The notes under the pieces: generated by a model | Database searches by the model: none | What the model was told of the DNA's origin: nothing | What the model saw: only the letters and a program-made list of their open reading frames with translations | Translations under genes and position numbers: made by a program | Part shown: piece by piece, positions 1 through 9,761 of the stretch | How the letters are laid out: each line of letters begins with the position of its first letter | Position numbering within the stretch: position 1 is the first letter of the stretch | Source: Mesostigma viride | Lineage: Eukaryota > Streptophyta > Mesostigmatophyceae > Mesostigmatales > Mesostigmataceae | Length of the DNA stretch: 64,000 bases | Assembly (NCBI GenBank): GCA_009746045.1 | Contig: RPFO01000244.1 | Location: 62,001 to 126,000 of the forward strand | Direction: 5' to 3'

Positions 1-1550
1 GGCCGGAAACAGCTTGCTTGATCAGGGCGTGTTTTTCGAGCTTCACTGGCCGGGAGTGTCTAGTGGTGAGAACCATTGCTGCGATCGCTTTCCCACCATT
101 TACGAGGAAATACCCGCAAATGAAAAACCACTGAAACGGTCTAGCTAGTCAGTCATTACATTAGCCACATGCCATCATGCATGTTTCCAAACGTCCAGGA
201 ACTGCACACGGTGCAAATGCCATTTGCAGTGCAAAAATCCAGAGGACACGACCTCATTGCTTCATATTTGTATGCAGAAGACTAAAAAAGTAACATGCAT
301 TAATGGCCCGCATGCATAAAGGGCCTGAATTCTGATGCGGGCCCAACGGCAGCACCGCCAAAGCAGATAAGGGCCCGCAGTCTGATGCGGGCCCCACGGC
401 ACCACCGCCATAGCAGAGCTCGAAGGTCGTGGTGCGCGTGAAACGTACGTATGCCCTTTGTCGGTAGGTGCCGTTGGGGTCAAATTGGGTGCCGCCAAAA
501 TCGGGCCGACGCGTCAATAGACTGAGGCCGTCGATGAGAGCCATCATGCGGCTTGGGGAACTTCAGCTAAGTTAACTTAACGCAAACCACTGGTCGCCCG
601 CGTCGGGAACCGGCCCAACGGCTCTCCCGCAACAGAAAATAACGCGGCATACTGCATACGTCGTCGGATTGTTACATTTCGACGGTCAAGATTTCATGAT
701 GAGGTTTGCGTTCAATTTGCCGCAGTTTGCCGCCCAGAGAAAGTAGTTGTTGGACTCGTTGCCCACGATGAAACACAATCAAGCAAGCCGTTTCCGGACC
801 CACCGAGTAGGTCATGTAGTCGCTCTTCACGTCAGCCAGCCGTAATTTCAATGCACAAGGCTACACATTTCCATCTCCATTCATATTCATAATCCTGCAC
901 GACTCGAAAACGCGGACAAGATAACGGCAGGCTCGAGCTACCATGGTCCGGATTCTCCCGATTTCTGGCCTGCGCTGGTTGTCTCCTTGATATTGGCAAC
1001 TCTCTCCGGTAAGAGATTTTCCGCAGTTTGGCTGTTTCGAAACGTTCATTACGTGAGATGCCTTCGGATCAGGAGACTCACACAGCCGCGAAATCATGCC
1101 AAAGGTCATATGTTCGATCCCTTGCTGGTAGCTTCTGAGCTTTCTTATTTTCTGTGTTCCGCGGAATCTCAGATTTGGGCCGCTAGCGTTTTCACGCTTG
1201 TTGCTTTCTGATCCGACGACAACGTTGTGCCTTGCTCGTGTGACATCTGGCGCATGGTGTGATTCATGTGTATGGTGCTGCCTTGCCACATGGGGCTGCT
1301 TTGCCATAAGAGTGAGTGTTGGGTTCTACACATTTGCTGCATGGACCGTTAGGTGCTGGTGAGCTCTTCCTTGTAGAACGCTTACATCTATGTCAAGGAT
1401 CTGATTTCTTTTCCTCTTGCGTATATTGTGTCGGTTTGCTTTATTTCTTGCAGGGACCACGAGAGTAAAATGCAAGCGGTTCCACTTTCAAGTCAGCATG
1501 TGACGCCCTGTCGACCGGCCCGCTTTGTTAGCTAGCTACCATATAGTATT
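1..1550. other. Intergenic DNA, no gene supported
   Basis: Short open frames occur on both strands (for example 861-1307 minus) but none has a recognisable domain, convincing composition or splice structure. The only structured item is the 41-bp repeat at 951-991, listed separately. Confidence 0.5.
951..991 (+). repeat. 41-bp interspersed repeat, copy 1
   Basis: The 41 bases starting GATTCTCCCGATTTCTGGCC are identical to 45515-45555. The central 27 bases occur in inverted orientation at 9591-9617, upstream of the large transposase gene. Nothing else around the three copies is alike, so this looks like the remnant of a short mobile or regulatory sequence. Function unknown. Confidence 0.7.
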
Positions 1551-1558
1551 TGATGATA

Positions 1559-1709
1559 GGCATTGAATGCGGAAGATGTCATAACGCCATAACAGACTGT
1601 GTTGAACAGGCATTGAATGCCGAAGATGTCATAACGCCATAACAGACTGTGTTGAAAAGGCATATTTGAATGCCGAAGATGTACATAACGCCATAACAGT
1701 GTTGAATAG
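1559..1709. repeat. Tandem repeat, unit about 54 bp, three copies
   Basis: Three consecutive copies of a unit beginning GGCATTGAATGC and containing GATGTCATAACGCCATAACAG. The third copy carries small insertions and a deletion. No coding potential. Confidence 0.75.
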
Positions 1710-1865
1710 TTGAATCAATGGGTTCTTGCAGCTGTAAACATTAAAATTATTCAAACATTTAATGAAAAAATCATTATTGTTCGTGCTGTTTTGAACAGCG
1801 GTTGTTACTGGCACTGCATGCATGTGTCTGCTGCCAGCATATTGCATTATGGGTGTGTTTTTCAG

Positions 1866-2180
1866 CGCTGTGTTTTCTCACTTTTCTCACTTTTCTCACG
1901 TCCTGTTTTTCTCACTTTTCTCACTTTTCTCACGTCCTGATTTTCTCACTTTTCTCACGTTTCACACCTCCCGTTTTTCTCACTTATCTCACGTCCTGTT
2001 TTTTGAGATTTTTCTCACGTTTTTCCCCTTTTTTCACCTTTTTGGGGCAATCTCACCCGGGTGAGAAACGTGTTTTCTCACCCATTCTCACCCTTTTTTC
2101 TCACCTTTCTCACCCATTCTCACCCATTTCTCACCCTTTTTCTCACCTTTCTCACCCTTTTTCTCACCATTTCTCACCCA
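1866..2180. repeat. TTTTCTCAC minisatellite
   Basis: Degenerate tandem array of a 9-11 base unit (TTTTCTCAC, then CCATTCTCACCC variants). It ends beside the stop codon of the minus-strand coding fragment at 2184, so it forms that gene's 3' flank. Confidence 0.8.
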
Positions 2181-2183
2181 TTC

Positions 2184-2884
2184 TCAAAGCCGAGTTCCTA
2201 GTGTGTCTGCCTCTGCTCTCCTCCTGGCCTCCTCCCGCATGAGACGCTTCATCTCCTTGCGTACCTCATGCTCCCGGAGGGCTGCCTGAAAGGCAGCTTC
2301 ATCCTCGGGTATGTCAGGGAGTGCGTCTCCCATGATCATAGCAGGCCGGACTGGACAGTCCGCCTCTTTGCCCTTCCTCGCACCCAGGGCCAGCAGTCCC
2401 TCCTTGTACTGCAGGGGTTGGGGGGGAGAGGGTTTCTTGCTGGTGGTTTCCAGCGGGGGGGCTTCTTCAGCTACCACCCCATGTTTGGCCAAGATGGCCT
2501 CCGTGACCCTGGCTTGGGTGATGGAGGACATGGTTTTAAAGTGTGCTGACCGAGCAAGCTCGGCCAGGTCTTGACTGTCCGCATAGTCCATGGGATAGTC
2601 AGCATTTTTTAAGAGGTCACGTAACCGCTGGGTGGCCTCGCGGTACGCGTCCGCCATCGCCTGGTGGGTAGCCAGGCGACGGGCGGCTTCCTCTTCATAT
2701 TCTTGCCGCTTAGCGGCGAGCCGAAAAGCCGCCTCTCGGCGGACCTCTCGGTCCCGCTGCCGCGCTCGGCGTTCTTCATTTGCCACCAGCGCGGCCTGCT
2801 CGACCGCCAGGAGCGCTGGGGTAAGATTGATCTCAGTCTCCCCATCGGGGAGACTGGCAGTGTCGGATACCTCATCGTCGGACA
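2184..2884 (-). pseudogene. 3' part of a gene split by the 11.25-kb transposon
   Basis: An open frame of about 233 codons, read from 2885 down to a TGA at 2184. It is acidic at the start, then rich in Arg, Glu and Ala: a long charged helix or coiled coil around residues 30-90, a second helix near residues 190-225. The first ATG touches the transposon boundary and is probably not the original start. If the transposon and one copy of a TTGG duplication are removed, this frame joins in register with the minus-strand coding sequence ending at 14140 (Gly-Gln-Pro, then Met-Ser-Asp-Asp). I do not recognise the family. A charged coiled-coil protein encoded by another mobile element is possible. Confidence 0.6.
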
Positions 2885-2889
2885 TTGGG

Positions 2890-2916
2890 GTGGTTTTACC
2901 GGATTAGGATACATTT
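2890..2916 (+). repeat. Left terminal inverted repeat of the 11.25-kb transposon
   Basis: Twenty-seven bases, exact reverse complement of 14107-14133. The inner half is also one arm of a perfect palindrome, 2904-2939, with 14-bp arms (TTAGGATACATTTG) around an 8-base loop. The right end has the inner motif twice, about 20 bases apart, so the subterminal motif is duplicated at both ends in different arrangements. Confidence 0.85.
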
Positions 2917-2939
2917 GCACAGCTTCAAATGTATCCTAA

Positions 2940-4084
2940 ATGCACCATTGGCAAACATGGTTTCTGGACATGGTCGATATCATTCATATGTTTGGCAAGC
3001 ATGATATGATCATGCTTGCCAAAGATGTTGTCTCTTTTCATATTTCACACATATATTATCGGCCTCGGCGTGCCATGCTTCCACGTTTGTTGTCTCTTTT
3101 CATATATTGTAAATATGATCAATAAAATTCCAAACATGACCATGTTGGAGACTTCAAGTGGAGCATCATGATTACTGTTTTCACTATTACGTAACCCATG
3201 GTTCATGTTAACATGGCATAATGAGCAATCCTATTGACCCCATGACTAATGGTGAAGTTAATAAAGTTACATCGTGGCACGTCACTATAGCATCAAGTTG
3301 CATCATTGTGCATAAAGTAGTTTAGCACTGAGTTGGCATGCCAACACCAGGTACACTAAATAAATTAAAACCAGAATTGATAAACAACCCAGTATCCAAA
3401 TACAGTATCCATATATATGCAGGTCGTACTACAGGTACAGCCACGGCTGCCACGCGGCTTCTGCAGCGATCACGCTCTTTCTCCTAGACAATTGCTCTAC
3501 TGGTCCCTACAGGTCGGTCGACTTGGACCATGATGCGTCAAGAACCGTTAATTGACCGACTTAAACAAGATGTTTGTCTACATGCAGCTGTCTGCACCTA
3601 ACTAACGCGAAACCGCGTGCTACCAAATATAGCGGGAAATGCATGAGTAACACATGTCAACGCACAACCGGTGGAAATCACGCGATACCAACCGCGGCAA
3701 CAGTGGTGTGAACATAGCGGGCACTGCCATGCAAAAAAGCACCAGCAGCGGCATCAGTAGCAAATTGTAGTAGCGGAACAATAGCCACTACATCAATGCA
3801 ACAACACATCAGCCCAGCAACACAGCAGCAGCATGACCGTAGCACAGCAGCAGCACAACTGTAGCTCAGCAGCACGGCCGTAATGCAGCAGTGCATCAAC
3901 ACAGCAGCACGGCAGCAGCACGACAGCAATACATCAGCGGCACGGCAGCAATGCAGCAACACATCAGCACAACAGCACAACAGCAGCACGGCAGCAATGC
4001 AGCAACAGTAGCATGGCAGCACAGCAGCAGCAGCAGCAGCAGCAGCACATGAGCAGCTCAATGACAACAACCGCTGCTCGCGCT
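2940..4084. other. Transposon left interior, non-coding
   Basis: AT-rich DNA downstream of the transposase stop codon, presumably its 3' UTR and subterminal region. From about 3730 to 4060 it becomes a degenerate CAG/CAC microsatellite whose open frames are low-complexity Ala/Ser/Cys/Gln strings. No gene supported. Confidence 0.6.
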
Positions 4085-7000
4085 TCAGCAGTCGTCGTCG
4101 TCGTCGTCGTCGTCATCGTCATCGGCAAGGATGAGCGCTCGCTTCCGACGCCGGGAGGCGCCTGCGTTGTTGTTCTCCGCCACATCGTCGCTGGGTGGAA
4201 CCATCTCGCGCAATCGAGCCTCGGCCAGGGTGATATCCGGCGCTTGCAACGCAGGGACGACCACACCGGGGCACCCGCAGATCTGTGCCTCCAGCTCGTG
4301 GAGAGGCACACAAGAAACCGCGTCCTCCTCCCAACGGGCACCCCAGTACATGGCTACCATGTCGTTTTGCGTGTCGACAACAGCGACACGACCATGGTAC
4401 CTGCCGTCCCGGCTTTCGGTGCGACCGTCCGCGGATGTCACACGCTCCGACGCCCAATGACACACGACTTGCCCTACGAGGTTGCGGCTGCCACTCTTGA
4501 CCTGCAGCCTTATGCCTTCCCAGCATGCCTTCGCCATGCCGACGATGCCCTTCGAGCATTCAGCATCTTGCCACTTCACGACCGGGTGTTCCGCGTCATA
4601 GGGCACCTCCTTCAGCGCCTTTAGGCACTCCTTGGTGAGCTTTTTGTTCGCACCCAAGGAGACTGCATGGGGCGGCTGACCTCGCTTGCCCACCACTTGT
4701 GTCAAGACGAGGTCTGACGCGGTGATGATCACCGTGTGCGCCGCAGTGGTTGGCGGATGGGGCCATTGCGCAATGTCTGGGTTCCACGGGTGCCACGTGT
4801 CACGCAAATGCTTAGCGCGGTATACAAAGAGCTCAATAGAAGGTTGGCCGCCATCCTCCTTCGCAACCACCTCCTTGATGATGCCAAAGAGGACTGGAGT
4901 CCACGTGAGCTTCGAGTTGCAGAGAATACCAGCTGAAGGGTGCCAGTATAGAACAGCGGAGCCTTTCTCAACGCCTTGCATGCGCTTCAAGTAAGCGACC
5001 TTGGCTGTCATGGCCCTGTCTTCTGCCGCCCATTCCTGCTGTGTGTGGCCATCATGAAGAACTCGGTCTACCAGCGGGGTGACGCGCACCGCCTCTGCGT
5101 CGACCAACGCCATGAAGTGCTCTTCTTGCGTCGGTGGTGGTTCAGGCGCTGCATCGTGCTCACGCAGGGCGGAGATGTCCGCGCGAGATGGCCACGGCAA
5201 AGGGCGCCACTCCTCAGGCACCTCCTCAGGGGCATGTGGGACTTTTGCGAAAAAGGCCTCGTTTGGCTTGATGGTGTCGGGCGGAAAGTACCACTGCCAG
5301 ATGCCATGGGGCAACTTCTCGACCCTTGTTTTGATCGACTCCAGCTCCTTCCCCAGAAACTCCATGTTCAATGGTGCGAAGGCTGGGGTGTCCTGCAACA
5401 TCGGAATGCGGTCTGGATCCACAAGTCGGACGCCAAACAGCGGCCGCCCCTCCGCATCAAACTTGTAAGGCTGTGTCATCGCCTTCCCGCACCGTGGCGC
5501 GCCTTCCTGTCGAGTCCCCGCGGGCTGCCACGGCGTCTTTTGGGACTCCGTGGTCCGGTAGGACAACCAGGTCTCTGCGTTGCCCTGTACCTGGAAGAAG
5601 ACGGCGTGGTGCACCTTCATTGAGCGACCGCGTTTTTCAGGCACCGGCTGTGCCGCTCCGCCGCCCGCCGGCTGCGCCTCCGGCCCGCCGCGCGCCGGCT
5701 GCCCCGCCCCGCCGCCCGTCGACTGCCCCGCCCCGCCGCCCGTCGACAGCCCCGCCCCGCCGCCCACGCGCGCCGGCAGCGCCGCTGGCCCCCGCACGCC
5801 GACCGCCCTGCCCCGCCGCCCGTCGACTGCCCCGCCCCGCCGCCCGTCGACAGCCCCGCCCCGCCGCATGCCAGCTGCGCCGGCCCGCCGCCCACGCGCG
5901 CCGGCAGCGCCGCTGGCCCCCCGCACGCCGACGGCCCTGCCCCGCCGCCCGTCGACTGCCCCGCCCCGCCGCCCGTTGACAGCCCCGCCCCGCCGCCCAC
6001 GCGCGCCGGCAGCGCCGCTGGCCCCCCGCACGCCGACCGCCCTGCCCCGCCGCCCGTCGACTGCCCCGCCCCGCCGCCCGTCGACAGCCCCGCCCCGGCG
6101 CCCACGCGCGCCGGCAGCGCCGCTGGCCCCCGCGCGCCGACTGCCCCGCCACGCCGCCCGTCGACAGCCCCGCCCCGCCGCCCACGCGCGCCGGCAGCGC
6201 CGCTGGCCCCCGCGCGCCGACGGCCCCGCCCCGCCGCCCGTCGACAGCCCCGCCCCGCCGCCCACGCGCGCCGGCAGCACCGCTGGCCCCCCGCACGCCG
6301 ACTGCCCCGCCCCGCCGCCCGTCGACAGCCCCGCCCCGCCGCCCACGCGCGCCGGCAGCACCGCTGGCCCCCCGCCCGTCGACTGCCCCGCCCCGCCGCC
6401 CGTCGACAGCCCCGCCCCGCCGCCCACGCGCGCCGGCAGCGCCGCTGGCCCCCCGCGCGCCGACGGCCCTGCCCCGCCGCCCGTCGACTGCCCCGCCCCG
6501 CCGCCCGTCGACAGCCCCGCCCCGCCGCCCACGCGCGCCGGCAGCGCCGCTGGCCCCCCGCACGCCGACCGCCCTGCCCCGCCGCCCGTCGACTGCCCCG
6601 CCCCGCCGCCCGTCGACAGCCCCGCCCCGCCGCCCACGCGCGCCGGCAGCGCCGCTGGCCCCCCGCACGCCGACCGCCCCGCCACGCCGCCCGTCGACTG
6701 CCCCGCCCCGCCGCCCGTCGACAGCCCCGCCCCGCCGCCCACGCGCGCCGGCAGCGCCGCTGGCCCCCCGCGCGCTGACTGCCCCGCCACGCCGCCCGTC
6801 GACAGCCCCGCCCCGCCGCCCACGCGCGCCGGCAGCACCGCTGGCCCCCCGCACGCCGACTGCCCCGCCCCGCCGCCCGTCGACAGCCCCGCCCCGCCGC
6901 CCACGCGCGCCGGCAGCACCGCTGGCCCCCCGCACGCCGACGGCCCTGCCCCGCCGCCCGTCGACTGCCCCGCCCCGCCGCCCGTCGACAGCCCCGCCCC

Positions 7001-9253
7001 GCCGCCCACGCGCGCCGGCAGCACCGCTGGCCCCCCGCACGCCGACGGCCCTGCCCCGCCGCCCGTCGACTGCCCCGCCCCGCCGCCCGTCGACAGCCCC
7101 GCCCCGCCGCCCACGCGCGCCGGCAGCGCCGCTGGCCCCCCGCGCGCCGACTGCCCCGCCCCGCCGCCCGCGCGCGCCGGCAGCACCGCTGGCCCGCCGC
7201 CCGTCGACGGCCCTGCCCCGCCGCCCGTCGACTGCCCCGCCCCGCCGCGCACCGGCAGCGCCGCCCCGCTGCCCGCTGACTGCCCCGCCCCGCCGCGTGC
7301 CGGCTGCGCCGCCGCTGCCGCCCCGCCGCGCACCGATGGCGCCGCCCCTCCGTGCGCCGGCTGCGCCTCGCTGCACGCAGGCTGCACGACATCACCACGC
7401 ACCCTGGTGACCTTGATAACCTGATCCTCCCTACCGGTCATCCAATCTACTGTGCTGCACCAACCGGCAAACGACTCGCGCTGCAACGGAGTGAGAAAGT
7501 TCCTGACATCGTAAGCGACCCCCAATACCTTGACCTCCGTGCCAGCGGGGACGGTCGAGTTGCAGTTCGCAGCTGCACCACTAGGCTGACGGAATGCCTC
7601 TTCTATGGCCGCCACCCAGCTCTCCAAAGTTGGGTACTTGTGCACGAAGCTAGGCCCCCCCGCCACAGCGTGTCTCATGTAGGCCACAAGCACGCCGAAT
7701 TTCTGATCTGGGTCGGCGTGCGTGTGGCCCACGAGCATGCGGTGCATTTCGACGACGTCGAAGAAGCCAACGTGTACGAGCCACCATGCAAACAGTAAGA
7801 CGGTGTGATTCCGGTTTTCACTCCCACCGTCCAGTTGCAGGCACAAACACCTGGGCATGTGCGGCAGCCCCGCCCTCCTCCATGGCTGGTCCCTCATCAA
7901 CTGCGCCAGGATGTGCATCAGCATCGTGACGGTGACACTGCCGGAGAGGTTGTCGGTCATGAGGACCCATGCGAGAACGATGAACCACATCGCCTTGTAC
8001 CCATGGACGGCCGCACAGAAGAGCGAGAACGGCATCATGCCACCTGCATAGCTGCCCCATGAGTCGGGCCCCCCCACCAGCTTCGGCCAGTATGTCTTGG
8101 CGTGATCCAGCTTGTCGAGGTTGATCGACAAAATGGCCGTCAACATAGCGGCCACCATCGCGCAGGCAAGCTCGCGCCTCAACCAATAGTTCTGGCGGGT
8201 AAACCAGGCCAGAGCGACATGCTGCTTGATTTGGTTGTCGACGTACTGCCGTTGTGCCTCAGTTGAAGCACCGCGGCGCCGCATGCGCAGTTCCACGCAG
8301 TCCGCGCAGTGACCGGTGCTCTTGTTGTGCGGGCATACCACCACCTTCGGGCTCCTCTGCCCTGGGAAGTAGTCGCCTTTGCAGTAGGTGCGCCAGATGC
8401 GGTAGAATGCGTTGTAGCCTAGCACCTTGGCCCCTTCCCCCGCTTCTGCCACCACGTCTTCAACGTACATGGCGTGCATCTCCTTGATGGACATGACGTC
8501 CATGAAGACAACGCCAGCATGAGTCGGGTCATGGTCTGCGATCTGCTGCACCAACTCGTGCATCCACATTGCTGCGTGTTCGCCAACCTCCGAACGCCCC
8601 CGAGCATCACGCTCAGGTGGTGCGTGCTCCAGACCAACACCGAAAGTCGCTAGGTCGTTGGGATGCACGGTCAGGAAATACTCTTTCGCCGACACGACCG
8701 ACGCCACCAGATTGTTCCAAGTCGCCCGGGTAACGCCGGCCATCTTCCGGATGGCAGATGCACAACCGGTGACGGTGTACATGCACCCCGCAATCACCAC
8801 GTCCACGTGTAAAGGGCCGGTAATGATGTACTTCTTGTAACGGCCACCGTCGGCAGGGGATTCTACCTCGATGTTGCCCACGCCGGCCGACCGGATCACG
8901 TCGCAAAGGGAGGCCATGCGCTGCTGGTCCGTTTGGTTGTACAGGTACTCTCGAAAGGCAGTCCACGACCTGGTATCGGTAAGTAAGGTGCCCACCTTCT
9001 CGAGGCAATGCTCCCCACAAGTCGGACCGCACTTCCTGGCCTTGGCGATGTCCTTGTCAACGGACTTCAATTTGGAGGCGAGAAGCCGGGCGCCATCTTT
9101 CTTCCCACTGCGCTTCGCTCGAGAGGAAGACGTGCCGGGCCCCATTTCCGTGTGAAGCAGGTCGTCGTCAGAGCCGTCAGAATCTACGCCCCAACTAGCT
9201 TCAGAACTCGCATCCGAATCCACCAGGTCTGGCACATCCCATTCTTCATCCAT
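4085..9253 (-). CDS. DUF7869-like DDE transposase with coding minisatellite
   Basis: One uninterrupted frame of 1722 codons. The N-terminus is acidic. A Cys motif lies at residues 75-83 (C-x3-C-x3-C), and a second His/Cys cluster at 307-319. The core has the motif order of algal DUF7869-type transposase relatives: a first acidic motif (LSINLDKLDHAK, Asp380/Asp383), a second (LQLDGGSENRN, Asp475) and GHTHADPDQKF at about 509-519. I infer an RNase-H-fold transposase for the surrounding element. Residues about 618-1204 are a Gly/Ala/Ser minisatellite. The C-terminal 500 residues are unlike the core and include two segments resembling chromatin-reader barrels (weak inference), then a basic patch and a run of Asp before the stop. 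Start chosen at the first ATG after the upstream repeats. Alternative: a domesticated relative. Confidence 0.8.
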   Translation of the reverse strand: MDEEWDVPDLVDSDASSEASWGVDSDGSDDDLLHTEMGPGTSSSRAKRSGKKDGARLLASKLKSVDKDIAKARKCGPTCGEHCLEKVGTLLTDTRSWTAFREYLYNQTDQQRMASLCDVIRSAGVGNIEVESPADGGRYKKYIITGPLHVDVVIAGCMYTVTGCASAIRKMAGVTRATWNNLVASVVSAKEYFLTVHPNDLATFGVGLEHAPPERDARGRSEVGEHAAMWMHELVQQIADHDPTHAGVVFMDVMSIKEMHAMYVEDVVAEAGEGAKVLGYNAFYRIWRTYCKGDYFPGQRSPKVVVCPHNKSTGHCADCVELRMRRRGASTEAQRQYVDNQIKQHVALAWFTRQNYWLRRELACAMVAAMLTAILSINLDKLDHAKTYWPKLVGGPDSWGSYAGGMMPFSLFCAAVHGYKAMWFIVLAWVLMTDNLSGSVTVTMLMHILAQLMRDQPWRRAGLPHMPRCLCLQLDGGSENRNHTVLLFAWWLVHVGFFDVVEMHRMLVGHTHADPDQKFGVLVAYMRHAVAGGPSFVHKYPTLESWVAAIEEAFRQPSGAAANCNSTVPAGTEVKVLGVAYDVRNFLTPLQRESFAGWCSTVDWMTGREDQVIKVTRVRGDVVQPACSEAQPAHGGAAPSVRGGAAAAAQPARGGAGQSAGSGAALPVRGGAGQSTGGGAGPSTGGGPAVLPARAGGGAGQSARGGPAALPARVGGGAGLSTGGGAGQSTGGGAGPSACGGPAVLPARVGGGAGLSTGGGAGQSTGGGAGPSACGGPAVLPARVGGGAGLSTGGGAGQSACGGPAVLPARVGGGAGLSTGGVAGQSARGGPAALPARVGGGAGLSTGGGAGQSTGGVAGRSACGGPAALPARVGGGAGLSTGGGAGQSTGGGAGRSACGGPAALPARVGGGAGLSTGGGAGQSTGGGAGPSARGGPAALPARVGGGAGLSTGGGAGQSTGGGPAVLPARVGGGAGLSTGGGAGQSACGGPAVLPARVGGGAGLSTGGGAGPSARGGQRRCRRAWAAGRGCRRAAWRGSRRAGASGAAGARGRRGGAVDGRRGGAVDGRRGRAVGVRGASGAAGARGRRGGAVNGRRGGAVDGRRGRAVGVRGASGAAGARGRRAGAAGMRRGGAVDGRRGGAVDGRRGRAVGVRGPAALPARVGGGAGLSTGGGAGQSTGGGAGQPARGGPEAQPAGGGAAQPVPEKRGRSMKVHHAVFFQVQGNAETWLSYRTTESQKTPWQPAGTRQEGAPRCGKAMTQPYKFDAEGRPLFGVRLVDPDRIPMLQDTPAFAPLNMEFLGKELESIKTRVEKLPHGIWQWYFPPDTIKPNEAFFAKVPHAPEEVPEEWRPLPWPSRADISALREHDAAPEPPPTQEEHFMALVDAEAVRVTPLVDRVLHDGHTQQEWAAEDRAMTAKVAYLKRMQGVEKGSAVLYWHPSAGILCNSKLTWTPVLFGIIKEVVAKEDGGQPSIELFVYRAKHLRDTWHPWNPDIAQWPHPPTTAAHTVIITASDLVLTQVVGKRGQPPHAVSLGANKKLTKECLKALKEVPYDAEHPVVKWQDAECSKGIVGMAKACWEGIRLQVKSGSRNLVGQVVCHWASERVTSADGRTESRDGRYHGRVAVVDTQNDMVAMYWGARWEEDAVSCVPLHELEAQICGCPGVVVPALQAPDITLAEARLREMVPPSDDVAENNNAGASRRRKRALILADDDDDDDDDDDC
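5640..7400. repeat. GC-rich coding minisatellite inside the transposase gene
   Basis: Tandem array of 24-bp modules (plus-strand core CCCGTCGACTGCCCCGCC) in higher-order units of roughly 80-105 bp, each carrying an ACGCGCGCCGGCAGC segment. Units differ in module number. Three units, at about 5790, 6127 and 6207, have five C after GCTGG where the others have six. The array is open in all three minus frames and in long plus-strand frames. Confidence 0.9.
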
Positions 9254-9760
9254 GTTAATAGGAAATCTACTGTATTACACCCGGTGGTGCTTGGACAGAA
9301 GCAAGAAACCCCGCCCACCGCTCAAATGTGGCGCCCAACAAAGCCCCAAACTGTTTTCTTCAATAAGTCTACTGTTCTACATCCGGTGGTGGATGGACAC
9401 AAGCAATAAAGGCCCCGCCCACACCTCAGATTTCTTTAGAAAATCTACTGATCTACATTCGATGGCGCCTTCACAGAAGCAGGAAACTCCGCCCACCGGT
9501 CAAATGTGACGCCCAACAAAGCCCCAACTGATTTCTTCAAGAAGTATACTGTTTTACAGCCGGTAGTGCTTGGGCAGAAGCACTATAAAAGAGACAACCA
9601 GCGCAGGCCAGAAATCGCAGGCCAGAAATCGCAACTATGTAAAGCCCGCCCACACATCGGATTTCTTTACGAAAAACCTGTTTTACATTCGATGGGGTCT
9701 TGACAGATTCAAACAAATTATCGTTTCTACCTGCGTGCGACTGCTGCGGCTGAGTGCTGC
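9254..9760. promoter_or_regulatory. Probable transposase upstream region, degenerate 80-130 bp repeats
   Basis: Five diverged tandem units begin near 9262, 9363, 9442, 9544 and 9678. Each starts with a CTACTGTTCTACA-like string followed by GGTGGTGCTTGGACAGAAGC-like and CCCGCCCAC strings. The array begins immediately upstream of the transposase ATG, as expected for binding-site arrays near transposase promoters; that role is inference. The fourth unit holds a plus-strand TATAAAA at about 9585 and an inverted copy of the 41-bp repeat. Confidence 0.5.
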
Positions 9761-9761
9761 A

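Noticed and set aside
5371-7424. Proline-rich plus-strand proteins over the transposase repeat
   Set aside because: They are the antisense of the coding minisatellite; no start context, domain or splice signal supports a gene.
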